Below, piece by piece: positions 32,827-43,930 of a stretch of DNA of 64,000 nucleotides. How positions within the stretch are numbered: the stretch's first letter is position 1; the number at the start of each line of letters is the position of its first letter. The DNA is taken from NCBI GenBank assembly GCA_037833965.1, contig AP031356.1, positions 16,204,501-16,268,500 on the forward strand. The letters run 5' to 3'. The notes under the pieces were generated by a model. The model searched no databases and was not told where the DNA came from. It saw nothing but the letters and a program-made list of their open reading frames with translations. The stretch is from Marchantia polymorpha subsp. ruderalis. Its lineage: Eukaryota; Streptophyta; Marchantiopsida; Marchantiales; Marchantiaceae. The position numbers and the translations under genes were made by a program.

Positions 32827-33344
32827 AAAAGTGTAATGACAGACAAATACCAAAATGGAGCATAATGCTATAGATCCGATCCCACGAGTATAGGATCAAC
32901 CACAAAAGTCACGATTTGTCACGTATTAGCATTGTATTGAAGAGTTTTACTTCTTTAGCCAATGCCACTCCCAGAAGACACTACTCAACTACGGCCGAAG
33001 ACCTGGAGAGTAGCGCATAACCACACACACACACACAACCTGAAACTTCTCCAATCAACGGCTGTGGAAATCGCCTTCGACCTCACATTCAGATTTCATA
33101 GAGAAAACCTCTGAGCACTGCATACATCTCGACTCACTGACCCGAATACCCAAGCTTGAATTTTCTTAAATCTCAATGAACTCTTGGATTCTCAGAACAT
33201 TCAAGCTAGATACTCACAACCCTTGATGCGGTAACTTCGATAAACAAGATCGCACTATGCTCAATGTCTGGATCACAAACCTGCACACAGACGCACAGTG
33301 GACACAGATTCACAGCCAAGACAAGCCAAATGACAAAAAAGCCC

Positions 33345-33375
33345 CCCAAGGAAAGAGCCTTGGGCCTCTTTATTC
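33345..33375 (-). promoter_or_regulatory. AATAAAGAGG box followed by hairpin, element G
   Basis: On the minus strand AATAAAGAGG (33374-33365) is followed directly by a 7-bp stem CCCAAGG, loop CTCTTT, CCTTGGG (33364-33345). It is at the position of the TATAAA box and hairpin in A, B and D, with a different but pairing stem sequence. Confidence 0.6.
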
Positions 33376-34181
33376 ACAATGGCAACTTTGGAATATCAAC
33401 CGCTTGAGGCAAACTACTCTCAGGTGCGGTGCCGTCCGAGGTAGCGGTTATGGCGTCGTTTGAAGTTACAATTGCTCCTAATCTATGCAACACATTTAGT
33501 ATCTCTAACTCTACATTCTGGCGCGCCTCTTCCAATCCTTTTGAAAATGAATTAACTAACTCTTCTATCTGATCCTGACTTGCGGATCCGCTAGCCTTAA
33601 TGCTCATCATCCGTCGTTTGAGCAAATCTAACTTGAGCCACTTCACCGTTTGCAAACCCCACATTGCGAATCCGCGCAGGCACTTCTCAACACATAATCG
33701 CATATCATCGGTTGTCTTGTCCCGTAGATGACGGTAGGCCTCCTCCGCCTTCTCCATTCTCCTCCGCGACTCTTCCGATCTCATGGTTTCTCTCTCTAAC
33801 TGCTCTTGAAACCGACGACGTTCCGATTCATCTCTTAGTCTACATTCGACCTCCGAAGATCTGGCCGATTCGCATCTGCCAATTTCTTGGCCCATCCTAA
33901 CAATTGCTCTTCATGTTTCCGGATTTCCTTCGACAGACTCGCCATGAGCTCCTCCACGCGTCGAAATTCCTGGTCGCACTTACCCGCAATTTCTGCAACC
34001 TTACTGCGAAGTGCCTCCTCGACCGTCTTCGCCTCTGCACATTCGGCTTTCAAACTTGCAGCTCGCTCCTTCGCCAATGCAGTTGCGGAATCCCACTCTC
34101 TCTTCATCGCTATCGCTCTCTTGAGCTTCGTTTGATTCCTAATTAACTCGACATATGATACAGACTACTTCCTTACTGTAT
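33374..34181 (-). pseudogene. Element G coiled-coil region
   Basis: The minus-strand pieces include AMKREWDSATALAKERAASL, a Glu/Arg/Lys-rich coiled coil, LCVEKCLRGFAMWGLQTVKW (compare HCLKGYAHWEVKAQ in A) and a C-terminal NVELEILNVLHRLGA (compare VSAALQRLGL in A). This is the remote homologue of A's C-terminal third. It is a fossil. Confidence 0.7.
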
Positions 34182-34952
34182 TGCAACCTCCGGGCTGACT
34201 CTCACTCAGGTTTACCTCAGATGGCTTTTCGGTAGCTCATCATGATTCTAGAAGACTAGGATTCCGCATCATACTCATAAGCTAAACACCCTCTCACACA
34301 ATCTCTCAAGGTATCACTCCAACTCATACACTCATCGACACTCCAAGGTACTGAAAATTCGTCACTCTTTCATATATGAAACAAGTCTCTACATATGAAC
34401 TCTCCAAACTTGCTTGAGAGGCTCTTCCCTACCTCTCTATATATACTACTTGAGAATTTACCATAGTAACAAATGGTAATTTCTATCTAACTTACTTTTA
34501 CGAAGATAAACCATAGTAAGGTTGACTAGTTATCAATATGTGGCAACATGCCATTGGCCCCCTAAACCTTCTAGATGTTTACTAATCCCTAGATTGAGGT
34601 GGCGACATGTCATTTGTGCCTTTTCCACTTCTAGAACTTCCACTTTCCACCAAGTCAACATTAGACTTAGTCTCACAAATGGAATACTCCTTACTTTAGT
34701 CAAACCAATCAAAACTAAACATGAAGTTCAAAAGTCTTTTCTCTTGGAATCTAGACTTTTGTACAAGACAAAATAGAAGTGCTCACTCAAATCTTCTAGA
34801 ACTTCTCTAGTTATTCCGCCAAGTATAGACATTATAGCTAAACTAGCTAGACTTAGTCATAAGTAGCTAGATTTAGTCATAACTATCTTAACCATGATTA
34901 ACTCCTTGGCTAATTCTAGTTTTATTTCACACATGCAATATCTAGTCTTACA
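34182..34952 (-). repeat. Solo LTR of the element C family (771 bp) in element G
   Basis: It starts TGCAACCTCCGGGCTGACTC and ends TAGTCTTACA, the same length as C's LTR at 12920-13690 and nearly identical to it. It is flanked by GTAT at 34178-34181 and 34953-34956. This is a recent insertion followed by LTR-LTR recombination. Confidence 0.92.
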
Positions 34953-34956
34953 GTAT

Positions 34957-36700
34957 ACTTTTACCTCTTCGTATCTAAATATTTTAATAAAGGTACTACG
35001 CTATCCTGCAAGAAATCGGTGAAGGTAATCTCTAATGTCTTCACCTCTTCCGCCGAAGTCTTCGTCCCTACCTTAGATCTCACTTCCTCCTCTAGTAGTG
35101 GCAGCTCTAGATCTTCTGTGACCTTTCCCACAGTCCCACCAACCTCTGCTACGATCTGCTCCAAAATCGCCTCACTCAACGTGAATTCCGTTGCTACTTC
35201 CTCTCCGGACTTCGGATGAAGCACGTCCTCACTCCCCACAGACCGCGTCCGCTCCAAAGAAAGAGAATTCGGACTTACCATCTATGTTTCCTCCTTCGAA
35301 GGTTCCACTGTCACGTCTGCTGGAACTTCGACTAGTACCGTCGATGGTCCTTCGGTCATCACAGGCTATGTCGACTCGCCAGCTGCTACTTCGAGTGTGT
35401 CGATGATTGGGGCAACTGTCTTCTCCTCATGGCTGTCCGAAGCTTCGTTTACTACCAACCCTCGACTCGCCTTCCTCTTTAGCCTAGCGCGAGTTTTCGA
35501 CTGCCTGATTCCTTCTATCTCCGTTTACGCTCTTCTTACCTCTAGCATCAAATCCTCCTCGTCATCAGTCACCATCTTCCGCCTATTCGCCAATCGCCGA
35601 TCTGGCTTCTCTCGATTCGGCAGAACTTCCACCTGAACAGGTCCACGTGCTGTCGTCTGCGGTGAAATTTGAGGTCCAATGTTATCCTCTTCATCGGTCC
35701 CTTCACTGGACTCAGCTGCTAGGATTTCCCGCTACCTCGGAAATCGCTTCTCCTCCTCCCTTGTAAGCAATCCCATGCCTTGATAGAAATTCACAAGGAA
35801 GGGAGTCAAATGATTAACCAACGGCCCTGTCCACCAGGAGCTCGCATTCACCCAGACAAAATCGTAAAAGATTCTTGCCCAGTGCACCCGCTGTCCCTTC
35901 ATGACTCGTTCGAGAAACCCCACTTGCCAAGCCGTGACATAAGTCGTTCGCGCCGTTCTCAGGATATGAATAATGCCCAACGCTATTGCCCATCTCTTTG
36001 GATCCTTGTAGTCGGCGGTTTTCCATCCATTCGTCCCCGACCTCCCAGTATTGAAGAGTGGCACACAAGAGAATTCTTCCATGCGAGTGAGATTCACGCT
36101 ACTCTTCTCGAACAAGAGGTCCCCGTCGCTGCCTGCACACGGCCCCATCACTTTCGCCCAATGTTCAATCCTCCACATCATTGGATTGTCTCGGAGATCC
36201 TCGCCCTCGGTCTTGTTCTTCTCCATAATATCTTTGCAAATGCTCGCCGAGATGCAATTTCAGTTCCATAAGAGGAAATCAAGACGCAATTCGCTAAGCT
36301 CGCGCATGAAGGCTCGCAATTACTCGTAGGGTACCTTCAAGGGAACCAATATCTGCACCTTGTCACTCTTCTTGGGCGGCGTCATGTCTTCAATTCGCGT
36401 CGTCGTAGAATCGATGTCGATCGATCTCTCCGCTTCTAACCGCGCTCGCTCTCGTTTGATATCGCAATGTCGGCGCACTCGCTTCTGACTTTGTTCTTCT
36501 CTTGATGCCCTAACATTGCCTCCTCCCGCGCCCAATCGAATTCTCGGCGCGTGCGAACGTTGTCCGGCCCATTGCATATTTCGGATTGATTTTGATGTCT
36601 TCGCCGAAGACTCAGATCTTGCATTGTCCAGAAAAGGCTACGCCAAAGATCCGCAGATCTTTGGCCAAAGGCGAATTCCAACTATTTCTATCATAAGTAT
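34957..36700 (-). pseudogene. Element G N-terminal domain and acidic middle
   Basis: Pieces on the minus strand: an Arg/Glu-rich start near 36680-36440; the family domain at 35732-36226 (WRIEHWAKVMGPCAGSDGDL, NGWKTADYKDPKRW, TAWQVGFLERVMKGQRVHWA, LVNHLTPFLVNFYQGMGLLT), matching A residues ~150-290; then an acidic middle and VVPLLKYLDTKR at 34961-35281, next to the solo LTR. It is a fossil with several breaks. Confidence 0.7.
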
Positions 36701-36804
36701 TCTAATTCTATTACTTCTAACTCATATGTCTACCTTCTACACAAATATGTTTAAGTTTTGTTGATTTTTGAACAAAAAACTAAAAAACTAGGCACCACAA
36801 AAAG

Positions 36805-37860
36805 CTACATTTGAAACATCTTGCTAAGTTTATGTGAAACACAACGGTATTTCATAGTGCTTGTATGTCTAGATTTTGCATCAAATTATAAAGTCTTTCA
36901 ACATTGCGTGAACACGCTAAAGCTAGACAACGAGCTGCCAATTAATAAGTATATCTCCAAGTTGGTTGAATTAGAATATTATTTTGCAATCAACAATAAG
37001 ATTTGCAAGTTCATCAAGCAAATGGTTGACTGTATAGTTCGTTTTGAACAAAAGTTCACCACATGATATTAAGTTTTTGTCGAACTCGTCAAACTTTACA
37101 CATTTGCGAACTACGGAGACAGTATCAAAAATTGCAGCATCTTCAAGTCTCACATTATCAAGATTATCAAAAAGATGGTTTATCAAGATGTGCACAAATT
37201 CATTTCTAACAAAATTAAACAATTACCTAGGCAGATGTGGAAACTTCACAATCTAAACAAAAACTTCGCAATGTTATTTGTTGTGGATGCAAAGGTTTTG
37301 CATGTGTTTGTAATGAGCTTTTATATTATTAGTCATAATGTTGTATGAAGTAATTACGTTTGCAATTATTATTGTCAAAAATAAAAATTTGCAATTGCAT
37401 GATGTATTTCATTGTCTGATCTAGCCTTAACCTACAATTCAAATCATTTTCAATGTCATCTACAATATTGGCATTAAATCAAGAGAGTTGATTCAACATT
37501 GCATTTGAAGAAGATGAAAAACTTCATGTGAGACCGGCGAATTAATTTACTTTGGAAGATGGAAATAGATCTGAAGCTTACTTGATATTTTGGAAAATAC
37601 ATATGAAATTTGATAAAATTTAAACATGTATTCTGATTTCTTTAGAAACAAATGAGAAACCTCAAATGTCAACGTGACATCAATGGAGAGTCGAAGGTAG
37701 CAGATGAGGAAGATTGGATTGTAGATGATTTGTTGTCTTCAAATTTTTTATATTGTAATACAGTCATGACAAGTCATGGATAGTAATCATTGATTATTGG
37801 ATTATTAAAATAGGCATTTTAAAATAAACCATCTACTCGACCGCATACTCACTGGCATTT
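36805..37860. other. AT-rich stretch, no gene recognised
   Basis: Low-GC DNA to the right of G. An 83-codon minus-strand open frame (36971-37222) has no recognisable motif and may be chance. Nothing else was seen. Confidence 0.5.
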
Positions 37861-37872
37861 GTCACTAACCCG

Positions 37873-38468
37873 TTGTATCATAACATGCGTTTGCGAGTTG
37901 GCCGTTTGCACGGATCGTCGTTTGTGGAGTTGGGACAAGATCTTGTAATGGAGCAATTTCGCATGGCATTGAAGCAGATCGCCAGCAATGACGGTGAGCC
38001 ATGTGACCTCTTGCAGGAGAAGTTTGCACTTTTCATGGCGATGTGTATGGACGTATCATTCCTGATGCAGGCAGCAAGATAAAGCCCACGTTGCTATGGG
38101 CTCAAGTAGACGACTGCAATTTGTGCGAGGTGACAAAAGTTTTTGTTCATGTGCATGGCAATCCAGCAAGTGCTGTCAGTGGCAAAATGAACCTTAAAAC
38201 CAACAATCGAATTCGCTTGATGCAGCGCGTGCGCCTCGGACAAGGCAAATGCGAGAACCAGGTCGCTATCTTGTACAACTCGGCGCAGTTCAAGCAAGTG
38301 CTGACCACAAAGCGCAAAGATCGGTACACCGCAATGTTGGCAGCGACTAGGATGGTGGACAAGGTTACGAGATTGGAAATTGAGAAGGAAGAAGATATTG
38401 TCGATGATGAGGAAGCTGAGCAGGATGAACTCTGGCTTGTGGACGATCCAGGCACCATTCTGAACTAG
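37873..38468 (+). pseudogene. Unrecognised coding remnant, two overlapping frames
   Basis: The plus-strand frames 37873-38082 and 38043-38468 overlap in different phases. The first reads MRLRVGRLHGSSFVELGQDL and on; the second continues with YGRIIPDAGSKIKPTLLWAQ, then SGKMNLKTNNRIRLMQRVRL and an acidic end (EEDIVDDEEAEQDE) before a TAG at 38466. Codon use is balanced and the region is much less AT-rich than its surroundings, so it is probably genuine coding DNA with a frameshift. It could be a transposon or a host gene fragment; I do not recognise it. Confidence 0.45.
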
Positions 38469-38530
38469 TACTTGGACGGCAAGGAGTTCGAAGAGATGAT
38501 ACTCGATGAGGGGAATGTTGTCAACTGATT

Positions 38531-41480
38531 TTGAAAAAAAAAATTGAAAATATTTTAAAACATTATAAAATACATTTTAAAATGTGGCCACCGACTCCCA
38601 GAATTAAAAGTGCAACACTAGTCATGAAGCATGCTCTTGACTTTGAAAATCACAATCGGCATGGCTTAGAAAATTTTGTTGTGACTCCAAAGCTAATAAA
38701 TTCCACCATATCTTCAAAGAGATCAAATCTTTTTTCTTCCATCTATAAATTAAATGCAGCTATGTTCATCAACATGTTTTTGAGTAAAAAAGCAAAAGCA
38801 TGAATTAGTATGGGGTAAAGTATGTCACTTTCTTTACCTCATTTCTTAGCCCATTATTTATAAAGGGTTTCTATTACACTACATAAATCATTATCTAGAG
38901 CTAGATTTCTATTATAAAACAATCAGCTATCATGACATTGTCAATATATATATATATATATATATATATTGCTGTGTGTATCTTTTGAAATCCAATGGTT
39001 GATTACATAATAAAATTATGATTTCCTTAAGTTTCTTAGCCCTATGTTGATAACTTGGTTTGATACTTGTATCACATTGGGAAATTCACTTTTTTATTTA
39101 TTAAGTATTTTATTCTCTTATACAAGGTATATAAGAGGTATGTTATCGGGGCATAGCGCTATCTGACCCATTTGAAGTCATCCATGTAGGACTCTTACCA
39201 TTATTTTCGTTTTATTTGCTTTGTCTGATAGCGATGTGAAAGGGATATGCAAAAATACATGAGATGCAGGAGTAAATAACAGAAATCCCCAGGGCAGTTA
39301 TGGATTTCACTTGAGAGAATTTTACATTTGAGAAATTTCACGCTATCCTACAATTGCGACGTTTACTACAGTTCGCCTTTTTTGTCAGACTTTGGTCACA
39401 TACGTATTGTAAATATGCATTAACAGCTCACATATTAATAGCTAATTAACTGGGTCAACACCTGGAACAGCACTCAGAAAATATAATTTTTCCTTCATAC
39501 AATTTCTGATCTTGCAAGGCACAAAGGTGGCCGGTATTAAACAAACAAAACTCATTGACTGCTTCTTCTTACATCTCAGAAGATGAAAGGTAATAAAACA
39601 GCACAAGATGTAATCTAACGCATGGTCTGCCTCATTGATGGGACATTCAGGATTGATGGCGTCCTCAAGTCTGATTTGGACGTGGACAAAAGATCCGCAA
39701 AATGAATTAGATTATAGAGTTATGAGAATTAGCTAAAAATTTTTAGCAATTTGTTCCCAATTTAGAAAACTGTGATCGGAGCATCCCTTCACATCTTGAA
39801 CAGATAATATAACAACTCGTGGGATGTTTTTGGTGGCTGCATATATGTTAATTCGTTGGATGGGTTACGAGCTTGAGTAAAATATCTGCACCTGTAGCTT
39901 CACGCTGCACGCCCTATGCAATAATTATTTTTTGTTGTGCAGACACAGTTAGCAATATGGCGGAAGCTCCTCGCGAAAAAACTATATACTTTGAGTTTCT
40001 AGATGCGTTCGGCTTCTGATGTGTCATTGTATCAGATCCTTGAGCCGAATTCAAGGAGCCAAACAACATAGCAGAGAAATGGATATAAAACAGAAAGTCT
40101 AAACTGTAGGTTCATCAGTTGTTGACCTGTTTCCTTAACGTATTATCAAAATTCTGACCTGCTGTGTTTCAATCATCCCAGATACCCGCGTCCTTTGGCG
40201 AACTCAGTGCACGAGATCCTAGAATCCATATCTTCTTTCATGGTTCACAAGTGAATTTTCTTCTGATAGAAAAACCACATTCTGGTGCAATCAAGACATC
40301 GTGGACATCCATGTGGAATCACCCTGTTTGCCCGCCGGAGCAATGGCTAGGTCCAAATTTACTTCAAGATGGGGAGTGAGCGAGAAGGTCTTCGATTTCT
40401 TATGATTCATTGCATTCCAAAAATCGACTTCAGCAACGGCAAACCTCTTTCTCATATTTGAGAATTTGGCAGACGATTTAAGCGTTGTTAGAAGTTCTGG
40501 TCTAGGTGCATATCATGTAGGGCAGAATTGGGCTGTTGTACGGGTTGGTCAGTCTTAGGGAATTGGATTTGAAGCATTCCGTAATAGAAGCACCGAAAAG
40601 AAAGACACATCATAACGAGATCTGACGTCGGAAGCAAAATCTTCAGACTAACAGACTTGGGGGCAGTATTAGTTCGAGGTGTGTTTTCAACATCTCCGTA
40701 TGGAGCACCTCTGGCACAGACCATGGCAGAGAGTATGGGAAAGGTAGAAAGACGACAAACACTGAAAATATGTTGTAACATCAAAAGTACTGATTCCCTT
40801 GTAGTCTTATTTCGACGTAAAATAACTCACATTCCTATGCAATTTATTCTCACATTAAAAGAAGCGGGGTTTTTTCTGCTTTGATATACTTTTACAATCA
40901 TTTTTTTTAAATGGTTACTGTATTGAAAATCACAGAAACATCGATATCAACAACCAAGGTTGATCCGCGCACAACATTCCATCCATATTGTCCTTACAAT
41001 CCACATGATGCACTCTCTATCGATTCCTGTCATGTGCCGGGTAAAGCATGGCGCTAGGTTCTCATATTTCTTCCTCACAGATCTAGAGTCATATGTACAC
41101 ATCACCCAATATGGGCAAGCGCGGTTACCATATGAAGCGCTTGGCAGCAACAATCTCGCAGGTATTAGTCCCACATGTTCATCATACCAGTTCGGCCACC
41201 GATGATGAAGTACAGTACAGCACTAGAAGAAGCATGTGGAAAGCTTTCTCACACTTGCTTGCTTACGCTTACGCTGTTTGCGTTGTCTTGCGGAGAAAGC
41301 TCTGATCCTAGACGTACGATGCATCCCCAACCATTCAGAACTCCCCACCTTCAATGAAGCAGAACCCAATTTCGTTGAAGAGATGGGAGGAATTCCATGA
41401 CGTCCCTCGTCAGTGAAATTGAGGCTCTCAAGTGACCAGCTATCTCTTTCCATGTCTCTTTCTCTCTCTGTGTCTGCCCC
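38531..41480. other. Intergenic stretch downstream of the zinc transporter gene
   Basis: AT-rich to mixed sequence with only short unsupported frames. It contains the (TA)n tract at 38944-38969. The 3' UTR of the minus-strand gene ending at 41481 must lie in its right part, but I could not fix a poly(A) site. Confidence 0.5.
38944..38969. repeat. (TA)n microsatellite
   Basis: About 13 uninterrupted TA units. Confidence 0.9.
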
Positions 41481-42968
41481 TTAGGGATGATCGTGGTGGT
41501 GATGGTCATGATCATGGTCGTGAGCATGGCCTTCTCCTGAAGGAGCATTTTGTAGTGCAGCTTGCTTTCTTCGCTCAACCTGTATGGTAACATGGCTGAT
41601 ATTGAACTTGGAGTCGCAGTAGTGAATCACCTTCTGCAGCACCTCATCGGACTCGGCCTCAGGGTGGATCATGACATGGCAAGCCAAGATTACTTTCCCA
41701 ACAGTAATTGCCCATATGTGGAGCTCGTGCACAGCAATTACTCCGTCGATAGCTTCCAGACCCTTTTGCAGGAGTTTGGCATCGATTTCTCGCGGGGTGC
41801 TTTCCATCAAGACTGCCAGAATATCACTGACCATCTTCAACGTGGTCAACAGAACGATGATGGAGAAGAGAAAAGTGCATAACAAATCTACTATCTTCCA
41901 CTCGGGCTTCCACCATATGACTGCTCCTCCAATCATGACACCAATGCTCTGTATCAGGTCTCCTAAGACATGTAAGTATGCGCTGCGCACATTGACATTT
42001 TCTGTTCTTCCACTAGAACCAGTGTGCCGACCTTCGTGTTCACTTGACGTCGAATTAATGGTCAACCTTCGCTCAAAAGATCCGTCGGCTTCATCACAAA
42101 TGCAGACAATGATTCGATCATGACCCTTGACGACAAGATTCTGTCGCTTGCACTCCTGCCTGTGTTGATTTGGGTCAGAACTCAGTGCTTCTTCCACCAT
42201 AAGAGCTGCGTGCTCGTCGTGCTCCGGGTGTGCTTCGTCGTGGTGATGCTCCTCATCTGCATGATCGTGACCGTGATGGCTTCCGTGTTCATGAGCACTT
42301 GTGTGTTCGTGGTCATGCCCATGATCATGGCTGTGCCCGTGCCCGTGCCCGTGCCCTCCGTGTCCATGGTCATGTCCCAACAAGAACATCATCACGAGGT
42401 TAACAAGAAGTCCGAGCGAGGCTACGATGAACATTAACCGACCATCGATTGCAACCTGCTCGGTGAAAAGCCTGTCAACTGCTTCGTACACTATAATTCC
42501 AGTGATCAACCATATGATCAATATCGAGACTAACGCGCCCAACACTTCCGCTCTGTAAAACCCGAACGAGTGGCGGTGACGGTCGGCCTCCAAGCCTCCA
42601 GCCCACACTGCAAAAAGAGATATGGCGAAACTCGCAACGTCGGACGACAAGTGAACTGCATCTGTAAGAACTGCTAGACTGCCTGCTTTGATTCCCCCGA
42701 TAATTTCTATGATCATAAACACGACGCAAAAGTAAACTGCACGACTCAGCTTCTTGGTTGCTTCGGATCGTTCTTCTATGGCAGCTTCACTATTGTTGGC
42801 TATTCCACATACATCCGTACCACATTTCCAATCCTCGTTCAAAATCTTGTTTCCATTCTCTTCCTCCGCTCGAATTTGCTGCGGTTGCTGCGGGGCTCCA
42901 CCGGATTCCACTAGCCGGTCCGAGAGCAGTGGAGCAGTCAGAGCAGTACTCTCTCCCATTCTTCCCAT
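41481..42968 (-). CDS. MTP1: MTP1-type vacuolar zinc transporter (cation diffusion facilitator)
   Basis: An intronless 495-residue CDS starting at the ATG at 42968 (MGRMGESTAL; a second Met is 3 codons on). It exports Zn2+ from the cytosol into the vacuole in exchange for protons. Zn-site motifs are in TM2 (DAVHLSSD, His106 and Asp110) and TM5 (HVLGD, His333 and Asp337). A His-rich cytosolic loop between TM4 and TM5 covers residues ~199-254 (GHDHGHGGHGHGHGHSHDHG). The C-terminal domain has ESTPREIDA and AVHELHIWAITVGKV. Other marks are six predicted TMs, CGTDVCG before TM1, and a His-rich tail. It is longer than angiosperm MTP1 (about 400) because of a ~70-residue insert after the His loop (~255-326) and the tail. 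It looks intact. Confidence 0.95.
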   Translation of the reverse strand: MGRMGESTALTAPLLSDRLVESGGAPQQPQQIRAEEENGNKILNEDWKCGTDVCGIANNSEAAIEERSEATKKLSRAVYFCVVFMIIEIIGGIKAGSLAVLTDAVHLSSDVASFAISLFAVWAGGLEADRHRHSFGFYRAEVLGALVSILIIWLITGIIVYEAVDRLFTEQVAIDGRLMFIVASLGLLVNLVMMFLLGHDHGHGGHGHGHGHSHDHGHDHEHTSAHEHGSHHGHDHADEEHHHDEAHPEHDEHAALMVEEALSSDPNQHRQECKRQNLVVKGHDRIIVCICDEADGSFERRLTINSTSSEHEGRHTGSSGRTENVNVRSAYLHVLGDLIQSIGVMIGGAVIWWKPEWKIVDLLCTFLFSIIVLLTTLKMVSDILAVLMESTPREIDAKLLQKGLEAIDGVIAVHELHIWAITVGKVILACHVMIHPEAESDEVLQKVIHYCDSKFNISHVTIQVERRKQAALQNAPSGEGHAHDHDHDHHHHDHP

Positions 42969-43037
42969 TGGGTAGAATGAGCCTGGAATTCGGCACTTGG
43001 ATACCAACAATTATTGACTCGCTCTCACAGCATCTAT
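42969..43037 (-). other. 5' UTR segment of MTP1 after a leader intron
   Basis: On the minus strand CACCTTTTGCAG followed by ATAGATGC marks a good splice acceptor, with the exon starting at 43037. A tiny upstream reading frame (ATG CTG TGA) lies between the acceptor and the start codon and may lower translation. The reading frame is open upstream of the ATG but has no earlier Met. Confidence 0.5.
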
Positions 43038-43801
43038 CTGCAAAAGGTGCACAGAACTGGTTACGATCCTAAAGCAATCGACGTCTTCTTCGTGATCAGC
43101 AAGCTCAGCGGCTCACCACCATTCGACGTCCTCGGGAAGGAAGGGGCGAGTTCTCTCCACATCAGCCGTGAATCTTCCTCTCTAAGACGTAATGATGGCG
43201 AAATTGTGACGCTTACTAATCGAAGTTCCTCGAGGTCGTGTCGGCAGAGAACATCTACCAGAGGCACATCAAGCGCCCTCAAACCATCAAGGCTAGCAAC
43301 AGCACAGACCATGCATGAGGGTGGACTGTGCAAAACAAAATCGATATGCAAACGAGGCCGGCGTCTAAATGCAGAAGAGCTTCCCGTCAAAGAGGGCAAC
43401 GACGCGGTAAGGAAACAACGCTTCGCGACAGCACAACTCAAGGTGCGACGAGTGAAACGCAGGGCTCAAAGCCTGCAACCAAAGTTGAGGTCGTGGACGT
43501 CGAAATCTCCACGAACCATCGACACTCTGCACGAGCTAGAGTGAGCAACCGTGACCCAGGAGCATTCTCAACACGCATAGTGCATACGCTCCTGCAAGAA
43601 TGCCGACTTTCCAGAAAGCCTAGCTAGGCACATGATCCCCGATGCACCTTCACATCGAACTCTGGCGTATGCAACAACATAGAAATTTGACCCCCTTGAT
43701 TCCTGCATGCTCTCTATACATCAATCAATCAATCCACGCGCATCGTGGGACAAAACCCAGGTCAACTCCGGAATCTTCTCTCTTCCTCTCCCCTCTCTCA
43801 C
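43038..43801 (-). other. Probable 5' UTR intron of MTP1
   Basis: Donor GAAGCAG-GTGAGAG at 43802/43801 and acceptor TTTTGCAG at 43038. The intron would be about 764 bp. Inference from splice signals only. Confidence 0.4.
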
Positions 43802-43930
43802 CTGCTTCGTCGGTCCCGCCTCAATTTCTCTTATCTCGCCTTCGTCCTCGCAGTCCATCATCCTCAAACACCCTCCTCCTCCTCGTCCTTCCTCGCTCCG
43901 CCCTCTGCAAAGCGAATTAAGTAGCACCTG
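43802..43930 (-). promoter_or_regulatory. GA-rich leader exon / core promoter region of MTP1
   Basis: The plus strand is CT-rich (TCCTCCTCCTC), so the transcript strand is GA-rich, as in many plant 5' leaders. No clear TATA box was seen. Confidence 0.35.

Larger units (their letters stand above)
32832..36799 (-). mobile_element. Element G: diverged member of the A/B family, with a solo LTR inside
   Basis: It starts on the minus strand with TGTGGTGCCTAGTTTTTTAG (36799) and ends with CTGTCATTACA (32832). The 5-bp duplication AAAAG lies at 32827-32831 and 36800-36804. It has the family layout (N-terminal domain, acidic middle, YLD segment, coiled coil) but a much diverged protein and few palindromes. 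The 3' region keeps the hairpin, GT tract and TCTGGGAGTG box. It lacks LTRs. The ORF is broken in several places and by the solo LTR. It is about 3.2 kb without the LTR. Confidence 0.85.
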
